A stretch of DNA of 64,000 nucleotides, from NCBI RefSeq assembly GCF_910592395.1, contig NC_088321.1, positions 4,094,001-4,158,000 of the forward strand. The letters are read 5' to 3'. This document shows positions 56,474 to 64,000 of the stretch, in pieces. Made by a program: the position numbers and the translations under genes. Each line of letters starts with the position of its first letter. The first letter of the stretch is position 1. Below the pieces are notes generated by a model. It was not told where the DNA came from. It was given only the letters and a program-made list of their open reading frames with translations, and made no database searches. Origin of the DNA: Lineus longissimus (lineage: Eukaryota; Nemertea; Pilidiophora; Heteronemertea; Lineidae).

Positions 56474-59400
56474 GTAAGCACCCTACCATTGAAAGCCTCA
56501 TACTTACTTAGGGCTCTTCGTCCCTCGTGGCACATAAGGCCACAACACAACCTCCAGCCTTTTCAGTCTCTTGCTGCCCGTTGTGCCTCGTCCCATGTCA
56601 GCCCCATCAGTTTCAGCTCCTTTGACATAGTCCTCCTGGTAAGCACCTACCCTTGACAGCCTCATACTTACTTGAGGCTCTTCGTCCCTCGTGGCACATA
56701 AGGCCACAAGACAACCTCCAGCCTTTTCAGTCTCTTGCTGCCCGTTGTGCCTCGTCCCAGGTCAGCCCCATCAGTTTCAGCTCCACTGACATAGTCCTAC
56801 TCCATTTGACTTTGGGCCAGCCTCGTTTGTTCTTTCCCTGGGGGGCTCAAATGCAGGGCAGTCTTTGGTATGCTGCTTGGATTCATCCAGAGGACATGTC
56901 TAAGCCATCAAAGTCTGCAGCATCCGATTACGTCGGCAACGTTAGAACTCTAGATCTGCGTCAGCTGACGGATCGGAGAGCTTCATTAGAGATTATCCTT
57001 GGCCAGAACACTTGGCAGATCCATCGCAGACACCTGTTTGAAAGCCTCATAGCCTAGTGGTTGATAAAAGTACTGCGGGTTACCACGAAATTCGGCCCAG
57101 ATTCGGAACCCAGGATTTGTGTTCTCGATGAACCGTTGTAGATTTAAGGAACTAATATTCCTGACTCTTCACAGTCATTCGAATAAGACTTGACAAAACA
57201 CCCGAGTGAGAATATTTCGTTATCATAATGGATAATGTAGCCTTTATCATTTGATATTTCATTTGATATGTTTTAGAATAGAAATTGATACCTCACTGTC
57301 GGTATTGATTGTCTCACAAAAACCGCTCGGATGGAGCTTAAATATTGGCTATGGTTTTGGTCTACATTTTAGCTCCACCCTCGCGGTTTCGGTGAGACAA
57401 CCAATACCTCCAGTTCAGTATCAATTCCTTGAAGCCAAATCTCCTAGTATCTGGTATTTACGCCAGGGCAAGTAAAAGTCCCCACCAAGTGAGAAACATG
57501 AGTAGCTGGCGTGGACTTCCCTCCTTTGGCCAAAAGACCGAGGGCATAATGGTCAGTATGATGGCCGCGTCCAAGTGTTAACCAGTTCAACCAGAACATC
57601 AAGATTCAAACAGACTCGAAGGCTGTGAAAGAATTTTGAAGGCCAAGTTTGCATGAAAGTTTAAGCCTAATGATTTTCATAGCTTTGCTCGTTGGCCGAA
57701 AACAGAAAAGTTTTTGAGTGGCTGTTTTAGTTTTGGTCTAATTGCAGCTAAAAATGTTTATGAGTTGAGCCTTTCAGTGAGTTTACTGTTTTATTCATTT
57801 CAGCCGATTTTAACTACAAGGCAATGCAAGGAAGTTCACAGTTTAAGTTTGGAATATTGGCAAAAATAGTTAAATATATGAAGGTAAGATAAGAATACTA
57901 ATCACTTGGTTTCGTTGACTGTTTTTTCCACCAGGACAAAAGTACCGAAAAGTGTTTTGCCGCTGAAGTAAAATGATCAAATGTATGTGCAAATTTGAAT
58001 AAAGGAGCCTTATAGCTGAGTGGTGAACTCCGACTACCACTCAAAAGGCCCCGGTTCGATCCCGGGTAGAACCCAGGAGTGTATTTCTGGATGAACCGGT
58101 GTGGCTTTCAAGGAACGAAAATTACCGGCTCTCCACAGTCCTTTGAATGAGATGTAAAACCGAGGTTCCTTTAATCTGGTGTCTATGCCAGGGCAGGTTA
58201 CAGACTCCACCAAGTGAGAAACATGAGTAGCTTGCGTGGACTCTACAGGGCTGCCTAACCTTACACATTTGGGGGAAATCTCACACACAGGCCTGTTTAC
58301 ACTTAGTTAGGGCCATTTTACACTTTGACTCCAGAAAATGTATTTAAAATTGTGCCGAAATCATCAGAAGACCCAACAATGACATTTCCCTTGCTGATTT
58401 ACACTTTTTCACCGAGGGTTTTAGTTTTACACATTGCTGGACGAAGGCAGTTGTGACACTCCCTCCAGCCGAAGTCTGGAGTCACTAGGCCTTGCCGAAG
58501 TCGTAGTCACTAGACCAATAAACCCAACTGGCGCCTAACCATACTGGCACGCATAAACGCTTATCCTGCCTTGGAGGAGGAATACTCCGTGGAGAAAATC
58601 ACCTCCAAGTGCAGAGCAAACGCCCAGGAAGGGGAAGGATAGAAGAAGGGAAATTGGATTCCATCGAAATTGGATATCGTGATGCGATTTTGGGCTGCAC
58701 TCACCCTGTTTCTGCCCCTCTCATGTTCGAATTTGCTCACAATGAAAAAGAAATCCCCATCTGATAGGCTCATATAGGCCAATAGAACTTCAGGTGACTT
58801 CTTCAATCATAAAATTAACTCGATTTTTGAAGAATATCTCATTTTCCTCTCCATCGGAAAAATAGAAGTTGTCCTTTAAAGAAATCAATCAGCAGCAGCT
58901 AGGTAGGCAAGAAAAAGCTACACAAAGTCCTCAATAGGGGTCCCTCCAATCTCATCGTACGTCAAACGATTCACGCTTGTGCGAGGAATGTTATAGTGCT
59001 GTGTCAAACATTACCAGAATTATCGGAATACCAGACGACTTGGAATCCTGACTTGGCACTCAATGCCGGGAATTCAGGATTTTGAATCAGCAGAGTTTGC
59101 CCTGATGACGCCAGCGTCGACACTGATGAAACATGGGCCTACCCGATGTGAGTTGTTTTTCTCAGTGATTCATTCCTAACTTATTGAAACGTTCCTAGAG
59201 ATTGCATTGTCAAACTCGTGTATCGTCCGCTTTTAATATTTCAGCAACGGCATCAACAGGGAGACACTTATCCATTATCAATTGATGACATTCTTGACGA
59301 AACAAATCAACTTGATGTCGGAGCACGGCATAAACAATGGCTATTGACCGAGGTAGGTTTCCTCCCACTGTTCACCCTCCTCCAAACTCACTTTATCCCT

Positions 59401-62400
59401 GGTACCATCAGGACAAGACCAATATACTGATATTTGATGAAATATGGCTATCGACCGAGGTAGGTTGTTTCCTCCCACTGTTCACCCTCCTCCAAACTCA
59501 CTTTATCCCTGGTACCATCAGGGCAAGACCAATATACTGATATTTGATGAAATATGGCTATCGACCGAGGTAGGTTTCCTCCCACTGTTCACCCTCCAAA
59601 CTCACTTTATCCCTGGTACCATCAGGGCAAGACCAATATACTGATATTTGATGAAATATGGCTATTGACCGAGGTAGGTTGTTTCCTCCCACTGTTCACC
59701 CTCCTCCAAACTCACTTTATCCCTGGTACCATCAGGGCAAGACCAATATACTGATATTTGATGAAATATGGCTATTGACCGAGGTAGGTTGTTTCCTCCC
59801 ACTGTTCACCCTCCTCCAAACTCACTTTATCCCTGGTACCATCAGGGCAAGACCAATATACTGATATTTGATGAAATATGGCTATCGACTGAAGTAGGTT
59901 TCCTCCCACTATTCACCCTCCTCCAAACTCACTTTATCCCTGGTACCATCAGGGCAAGACCAATATACTGATATTTGATGAAATATGGCTATTGACCGAG
60001 GTAGGTTGTTTCCTCCCACTGTTCACCCTCCTCTAAACTCACTTTATCCCTGGTACCATCGGGGCAAGACCAATATACTGATATTTGATGAAATATGGCT
60101 ATCGACCGAGGTAGGTTTCCTCCCACTGTTCACCCTCCAAACTCACTTTATCCCCGGTACCATCAGGGCAAGACCAATTTACTGATATTTGATGAAATAT
60201 GGCTATCGACCGAGGTAGGTTTCCTCCCACTGTTCACCCTCCAAACTCACTTTATCCCTGGTACCATCAGGACAAGACCATTATACTGATATTTGATGAA
60301 ATATGGCTATTGACCGAGGTAGGTTGTTTCCTCCCACTGTTCACCCTCCTCCAAACTCACTTTATCCCTGGTACCATCAGGACAAGACCAATATACTGAT
60401 ATTTGATGAAATATGGCTATTGACTGAGGTAGGTTATTTCCTCACTATTCACCCTCCTCCAAACTCACTTTATCCCTGGTACCATCAGGGCAAGACCAAT
60501 ATACTGATATTTGATGAAATTCTTGTTGAGACCAACCAATGTTATGTCACCCTCACCCTGCACACCACCCCTCCCTTGGGTCATCTTCTGCATCTCATGA
60601 GGATAAGGGCCATCCATTGAGTATGTACGGACTGAGCGAGGAGACAGTTTAGGATCTTTGGGGAAAATGCGTACAGCTGTAAATTTTGTCCAAATTGTGT
60701 GTACAAGGGGAGGGGTCTCAAAATCCGAAGTTTGATGCGTACATACAGTGGAACCTCCCTTAGCGGACACCTCTCTATTAAGGACACTAGTTTTGGTCCC
60801 AATTTGGTAGTTTCTATTCAATTTTACCTCTCTGATCAGGACACCTCTCTATTAAGGCCAGCACTTGCCAGTCCCGAAGGTGTCCTTAATAGAGAGGTTC
60901 TACTGTACTTAATGGATGGCCCCATACTGGTATCAAGAGCCTTTCGAATCCAGCACCCAAAATATGATTCTGGGCCAGATGACCATCCATGAGCATGAAT
61001 GTAGTATAGGACTGAAAAGCCTGTAAGACCTGGGTACAAGGTATTTTTAAAGTGGTCTGCATCCGCAAACTGTGCGTGATATAACGCTGAAAATGCGGGA
61101 TATTGATGATAGATACATGATCTGATAGATGTTAAAGCGAAATGTTTATATCAATACTGGTTTGGCAGTAATTCTTCAAAACACCACGAAAACGATATTT
61201 CCACTCAATCAACTAGACTTTGATGTTTTCACCCCAAATCTTGGTTCAGTACTCAGACTGACATTGTCTTCCATGTCATCAAGAAAATTTTCAAAAAATG
61301 TTGATATTTTGAGAACATGTCCAAGTTGTCATTTTGCGATATTTGGAAGAATAAATGGTTAATTAGCGTTGATATCCATATCTCACTTAGCATCAATCAG
61401 ATTATGTATCTATCATCATTACGTTCCAAAATTTTCAGCAACATAATGGAAGAGTTTTGGCTCCACTTACCACTGTGCATGCGCATGGTGAATCTCTTTT
61501 CACCAGGAAAAAACTGAAGCTATTACAGTGGAACCTCCCTTAGCGGACACCTCTCTATTAAAGATAACCTCTCTATTAAGGATAACCTCTCTATTAAGGA
61601 CAACCTCTCTATTAGTATTAAGGACACTAGTTTTGGTCCCAAATTGGTTGTTTCCATTCAATTTGACCTCTCTAATCAGGACACCTCTCTATTAAGGACA
61701 TCACTTGTCAGTCCCGTTGGTGTCCTTAATAGAGAGGTTCTACTGTACATCGGTGTCGTGAAAAGGTCAGATAGGGACCTGGAATGTAAAGTGCCACCTC
61801 GTTTGCTGATCAAAATATGAACCTCTCGAATGTCTCGTAACCCTTGTAGGCCTTCGTCAACAATCAGGACACCTCTCTATTTAGGACATCACTTGTCAGT
61901 CCCGTTGGTGTCCTTAATAGAGAGGTTCTACTGTACTTCGTAGTCTTGAAAAAGTCAGACAGGGACCTGGAATAGAAAGTGCCACCTTGTTTGCTGATCA
62001 AAATCTGAACCTCTCTAATGTCTCGTAACCCTTGTAGGCCCTCGTCAACAATCAGGACACCTCTCTATTAAGGACATCACTTGTCAGTCCCGTTAGTGTC
62101 CTTAATAGAGAGGTTCTACTGTACTTCGAAGTCTTGAAAAAGTCAGACAGGGACCTGGAATATAAAGTGCCACCTTGTTTGCTGATCAAAATCTGAACCT
62201 CTCTAATGTCTCATAACCCTTGTAGGCCCTCGTCAACAATCCCAAGATCAACGTCGTGGATGACAATAAGTTTGTCTTCCGCCCGAAGTATAACATCCGA
62301 GACCGGAGGGGGTTAATGCGATTGCTGGAGCGGAATGACCTGAAAGGATTGGGTGGTGTTTTGATGGACGACGTCGAAGAGGCTGTGCCGAAATGTGGGC

Positions 62401-62411
62401 GAGTTATTCAG
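56332..62411 (+). CDS. GTF2E2: TFIIE subunit beta, first four coding exons (partial)
   Basis: TFIIE-beta partners TFIIE-alpha at RNA polymerase II promoters, bridging to TFIIH and helping DNA opening in the nucleus. Exons at 56332-56473, 57804-57883, 59245-59352 and 62226-62411 give 172 residues in one phase-consistent frame, beginning [20 protein letters not shown] as in animal TFIIE-beta. They continue with the [26 protein letters not shown] and [20 protein letters not shown] signatures of the first winged-helix domain. The vertebrate protein is about 290 residues, so 40 percent lies past the window end. A 5' UTR exon is implied because ATG directly follows an acceptor. Introns 3 and 4 carry extensive tandem arrays, including copies of the gene's own splice sites. 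Confidence 0.95.
56474..56805 (+). repeat. ~166-bp tandem duplication starting at a splice donor
   Basis: GTAAGCACC(C)TACC(A/C)TTGA(A/C)AGCCT and the following GGGCTCTTCGTCCCTCG-type sequence occur twice. The second GTAAGCACC at 56640 is a ready-made extra donor-like site, though the preceding bases (TCCTG) differ from the exon end (CTAAAG). Confidence 0.8.
57053..57590 (+). mobile_element. tRNA-derived SINE copy B, split by a foldback element
   Basis: The A box TAGCCTAGTGG and body blocks GATGAACCGTTGTAG and CTTCACAGTCATTCGAAT are followed by an insertion of about 240 bp. The body then resumes with CCAAATCTCCTAGTATCTGG and CCAAGTGAGAAACATGAGTA. CTTGA occurs on both sides of the insert and may be its target duplication. 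Confidence 0.75.
57270..57434 (-). mobile_element. foldback element (AAGGAATTGATACC family), nested in the SINE
   Basis: AGAAATTGATACCTCACTG at the left, AGTATCAATTCCTT at the right, inner arms TGTCTCACAAAAACCGC and GCGGTTTCGGTGAGACA. Same family as 9205-9312 and 10945-11110. The upstream 80 bases may belong to a longer form. Confidence 0.75.
57804..57883 (+). CDS. GTF2E2: GTF2E2 exon 2
   Basis: 80 nt, acceptor TTCATTTCAG and donor GTAAGA. It encodes [19 protein letters not shown] and KIVKYMK, the first helix of the winged-helix domain. Phase 1 in, phase 0 out. Confidence 0.95.
57884..59244. other. GTF2E2 intron with a full SINE
   Basis: Holds SINE copy C with its own insertion. The rest is unique. 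Confidence 0.6.
58005..58650 (+). mobile_element. tRNA-derived SINE copy C with intact Pol III boxes
   Basis: The A box TAGCTGAGTGG and B box GGTTCGATCCC are correctly spaced, with a CCCGG/CCGGG T-arm, followed by the shared body and an AAGAAGGG tail. About 220 bases (58246-58465), absent from copy A, interrupt it after GTGGACTCTAC. The acceptor-stem halves do not pair, so it is not a functional tRNA gene. The boxes could still drive Pol III transcription. Confidence 0.85.
59245..59352 (+). CDS. GTF2E2: GTF2E2 exon 3
   Basis: 108 nt, 36 codons, phase 0 at both ends, acceptor AATATTTCAG and donor GTAGGT. It encodes [19 protein letters not shown] through HKQWLLTE, the central part of the winged-helix domain. 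Its 3' part is the parent of the following tandem array. Confidence 0.95.
59353..60550 (+). repeat. 104-110-bp tandem array of exon-3-derived mini-exons, ~10 units
   Basis: Each unit has a pyrimidine-rich stretch (CTCCCACTGTTCACCCTCC), ACCATCAG, then 48 bases reading [16 protein letters not shown], and GTAGGT. The final unit (to about 60550) lacks the internal deletion and reads [20 protein letters not shown], aligning without gaps to exon 3 ([20 protein letters not shown]). The array thus derives from a diverged exon-3 duplicate with an internal deletion, then amplified. Units come in two lengths, depending on a TGT after the donor and a CTC repeat. Confidence 0.9.
60746..60907 (+). mobile_element. 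pogo-like MITE
   Basis: TACAGTGGAACCTCCCTTAG to GAGGTTCTACTGTA, complete with the central CCAATTTGGTAGTTTC block. Confidence 0.85.
61526..61746 (+). mobile_element. pogo-like MITE, parent of the 188-bp repeats
   Basis: TACAGTGGAACCTCCCTTAG to GAGGTTCTACTGTA, with extra CTCTCTATTAAGGATAAC modules. Its right half, from AATCAGGACACC, is part of the downstream three-unit repeat. Confidence 0.85.
61674..62237 (+). repeat. 188-bp repeat x3 joining a MITE end to the exon-4 acceptor
   Basis: Successive AATC junctions at 61674, 61862, 62050 and 62238 are exactly 188 bp apart. Each unit runs from the right half of the pogo-like MITE through intron sequence to CTTGTAGGCC(C/T)TCGTCAAC, the acceptor and first about 12 bases of exon 4. 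Only the last continues into the exon. The first two are decoy acceptors, joined to the MITE at an AATC overlap. Confidence 0.95.
62226..62411 (+). CDS. GTF2E2: GTF2E2 exon 4
   Basis: 186 nt, 62 codons, phase 0 at both ends, acceptor ACCCTTGTAG and donor GTAGGC. It encodes [40 protein letters not shown] and [17 protein letters not shown], matching the end of the first and start of the second winged-helix region of TFIIE-beta. Confidence 0.95.
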
Positions 62412-62445
62412 GTAGGCGCCGAGCTGACACGAGTGTCCTCTTTAA

Positions 62446-62576
62446 CGCTATAACACCTAGAGCCAGCGCAAGGGCTTATTCCCCTTGGCCCCGACGTTAT
62501 TTTACCTGGAAATCATGTTTTTTTCTCCAGTGAGATCGACGGCGGTTATCACCGTTCGCCTCCAGGTGTTATAGGG
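62446..62576. mobile_element. 131-bp MITE flanked by TTAA
   Basis: CGCTATAACACCTAGAG at the left is mirrored by CTCCAGGTGTTATAGGG at the right, with TTAA on both sides (62442 and 62577). It lies 35 bases after the exon-4 donor. Confidence 0.8.
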
Positions 62577-62904
62577 TTAAGAAACTCTCTAACAAGTTCA
62601 TGCTGCAATAGACTCCAACCTAGCATCTTCCGTTGATGTTCGTTGCAATATCACAAATTTAGTATTTTTTGCAAACTTCTCTACAGGCTTATGCTGCACC
62701 CTAATGCCACCAACCTAAATTCGAATGCTCTATACAATCACTGAGTTCAAGCATACTGTGCTATACACCCAAGCGAAGAGTCCATTGATCATGTTCTCTG
62801 TTATGCAGAGTACTTCATAACACTTTTTGTATCAGCTATACACCAACAAGTTAAAATGTACGTTTGTTCATCCTGAATATGAAAGAGGCAATAATTGGTG
62901 GAGC

Positions 62905-64000
62905 CCCATAGCCTAGTGGTCAATACTGCTTCCTACCCTGCAATAAGGCTCGGGTTTGATCCCCTTCTCAAGGAACTGTGTGGTCAACACTGCTTCCTAC
63001 CCTGCAATAAGGCCCGGGTTTGATCCCCTTCTCAAGGAACTGTGTTGTCAACACTGTTTCCTACTCTGCAATAAGACCCGGGTTTGATCCCCTTCTCAAG
63101 GAACTGTGTGGTCAACACTGCTTCCTACCCTGCAATAAGGCCCGGGTTTGATCCCCTTCTCATGGAACTGTGTTGTCAACACTGCTTCCTACCCTGCAAT
63201 AAGGCCCAGGTTTGATCCCCTTCTCAAGGAACTGTGTGGTCAACACTGCTTCCTACCCTGCAATAAGGGCCGGGTTTGATCCCCTTCTCAAGGAACTGTG
63301 TGGTCAACACTGCTTCCTACCCTGCAATAAGGTCTGGGTTTGATCCCCTTCTCAAGGAACTGTGTTGTCAACACTGCTTCCTACCCTGCACTAGATCCGG
63401 GTTTGATCCCCTTCTCAAGGAACTGTGTGGTCAACACTGCTTCCTACCCTGCAATAAGGCCTGGGTTTGATCCCCTTCTCAAGGAACTGTGTTGTCAACA
63501 CTGCTTCCTACCCTGCAATAAGGCCTGGGTTTGATCCCCTTCTCAAGGAACTGTGTTGTCAACACTGCTTCCTACTCTGCAATAAGGCCCGGGTTTGATC
63601 CCCTTCTCAAGGAACTGTGTGGTCAACACTGCTTCCTACCCTGCAATAAGGCCTGGGTTTGATCCCCTTCTCAAGGAACTGTGTGGTCAACACTGCTTCC
63701 TTCCCTGCAATAAGGGCCGGGTTTGATCCCCTTCTCATGGAACTGTGTGGTCAACACTGCTTCCTTCCCTGCAATAAGGGCCGGGTTTGATCCCCTTCTC
63801 ATGGAACTGTGTGGTCAACACTGCTTCCTTCCCTGCAATAAGGGCCGGGTTTGATCCCCTTCTCATGGAACTGTGTGGTCAACACTGCTTCCTACCCTGC
63901 AATAAGGCCCGGGTTTGATCTCCTTCTCAAGGAACTGTGTGGTCAACACTGCTTCCTACACTGCAATAAGGGCCGGGTTTGATCCCCTTCTCAAGGAACT
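62905..64000 (+). repeat. 64-bp tandem array from a tRNA-SINE head, ~17 copies, runs off the window
   Basis: The first unit retains an A box (TAGCCTAGTGG) 5' of GTCAATACTGCTTCCTACCC. Later units replace it with AGGAACTGTGTGGTCAACAC. Every unit keeps the B-box-like GGGTTTGATCCCC at 64-bp spacing (62952, 63016, 63080). The array lies in GTF2E2 intron 4 and continues beyond the window. Confidence 0.9.

Larger units (their letters stand above)
56474..57803. other. GTF2E2 intron with a direct repeat and an interrupted SINE
   Basis: The donor-side sequence GTAAGCACCCTACC to GACATAGTCCTCCTG is duplicated in tandem (56474-56637 and 56640-56800; period about 166), including its GTAAGCACC start. SINE copy B (57053-57590) is split by a foldback element. 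Confidence 0.75.
60551..62225. other. GTF2E2 intron, distal part with MITEs
   Basis: Contains pogo-like MITEs at 60746 and 61526 and the 188-bp repeats ending at exon 4. 60910-61520 is unique AT-rich sequence with nothing recognised. Confidence 0.6.

Noticed and set aside
58005-58080. A tRNA gene, because good A and B boxes are present
   Set aside because: Acceptor-stem halves do not pair and the sequence continues into a SINE body shared with two other copies.
59337-60620. A series of about eleven overlapping 60-100-codon open frames as separate genes
   Set aside because: They are the same tandem unit read repeatedly. The meaningful signal is the exon-derived 48-nt segment and its splice sites.
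63276-63534. Cys-rich repeat protein in the last kilobase
   Set aside because: Frame through the 64-bp tRNA-SINE-derived array.

Overview
This is a 64 kb piece of an intron-rich animal nuclear genome. It is AT-rich, has short GT-AG exons, and is packed with small inverted-repeat transposons, tRNA-derived SINEs and minisatellites. The texture suggests a marine invertebrate, but I cannot fix the phylum. There is no prokaryotic organisation, rRNA or CRISPR.

Layout. 1-25 kb: mostly non-coding. It holds a 1.2 kb tandem duplication, dispersed repeats, an 89-bp tandem array, three copies of a 633-692 bp foldback element, and a 4.07 kb pogo-like inverted-repeat element made largely of about 105 copies of a 25-bp repeat. 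Three phase-compatible exons at 6.3, 10.2 and 14.3 kb on the plus strand may be the 3' end of an unrecognised gene. 25.9-35.0 kb, minus strand: a multi-exon gene for a protein with a Myb/SANT-like N terminus, a ubiquitin-like (UBX-type) segment and a HECT N-lobe, similar to G2E3-like HECT proteins. No catalytic C-lobe is visible. 35.5-52.6 kb, minus strand: a twelve-exon gene whose exon phases all agree. It encodes a complete NEK-family Ser/Thr kinase domain preceded by a domain with a His-Gly block and an Ala-Cys block, resembling DUF4347 and clan-CD (caspase/CHAT-like) folds. 56.3 kb to the window end, plus strand: GTF2E2 (TFIIE subunit beta), first four coding exons, divergent from the kinase gene.

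The most unusual theme is local tandem amplification of feature boundaries. The 5' splice site and part of exon 3 of GTF2E2 are amplified about 10-fold, each unit forming a potential 48-nt in-frame mini-exon. The 3' splice site of the next exon is present in three 188-bp units together with a transposon end. A 5' splice site of the kinase gene is amplified about 22-fold with an 84-bp period. Two further kinase donor regions are duplicated next to a pogo-like MITE. The terminus of a TTAA-flanked element and the B box of a tRNA-SINE are also amplified in tandem.

The genes do not form an obvious pathway. A transcription factor subunit, a kinase with a protease-like domain and a ubiquitin-ligase-like protein lie side by side. 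The last two are on the same strand only about 0.5 kb apart and are phase-compatible for splicing, so a read-through fusion cannot be excluded.
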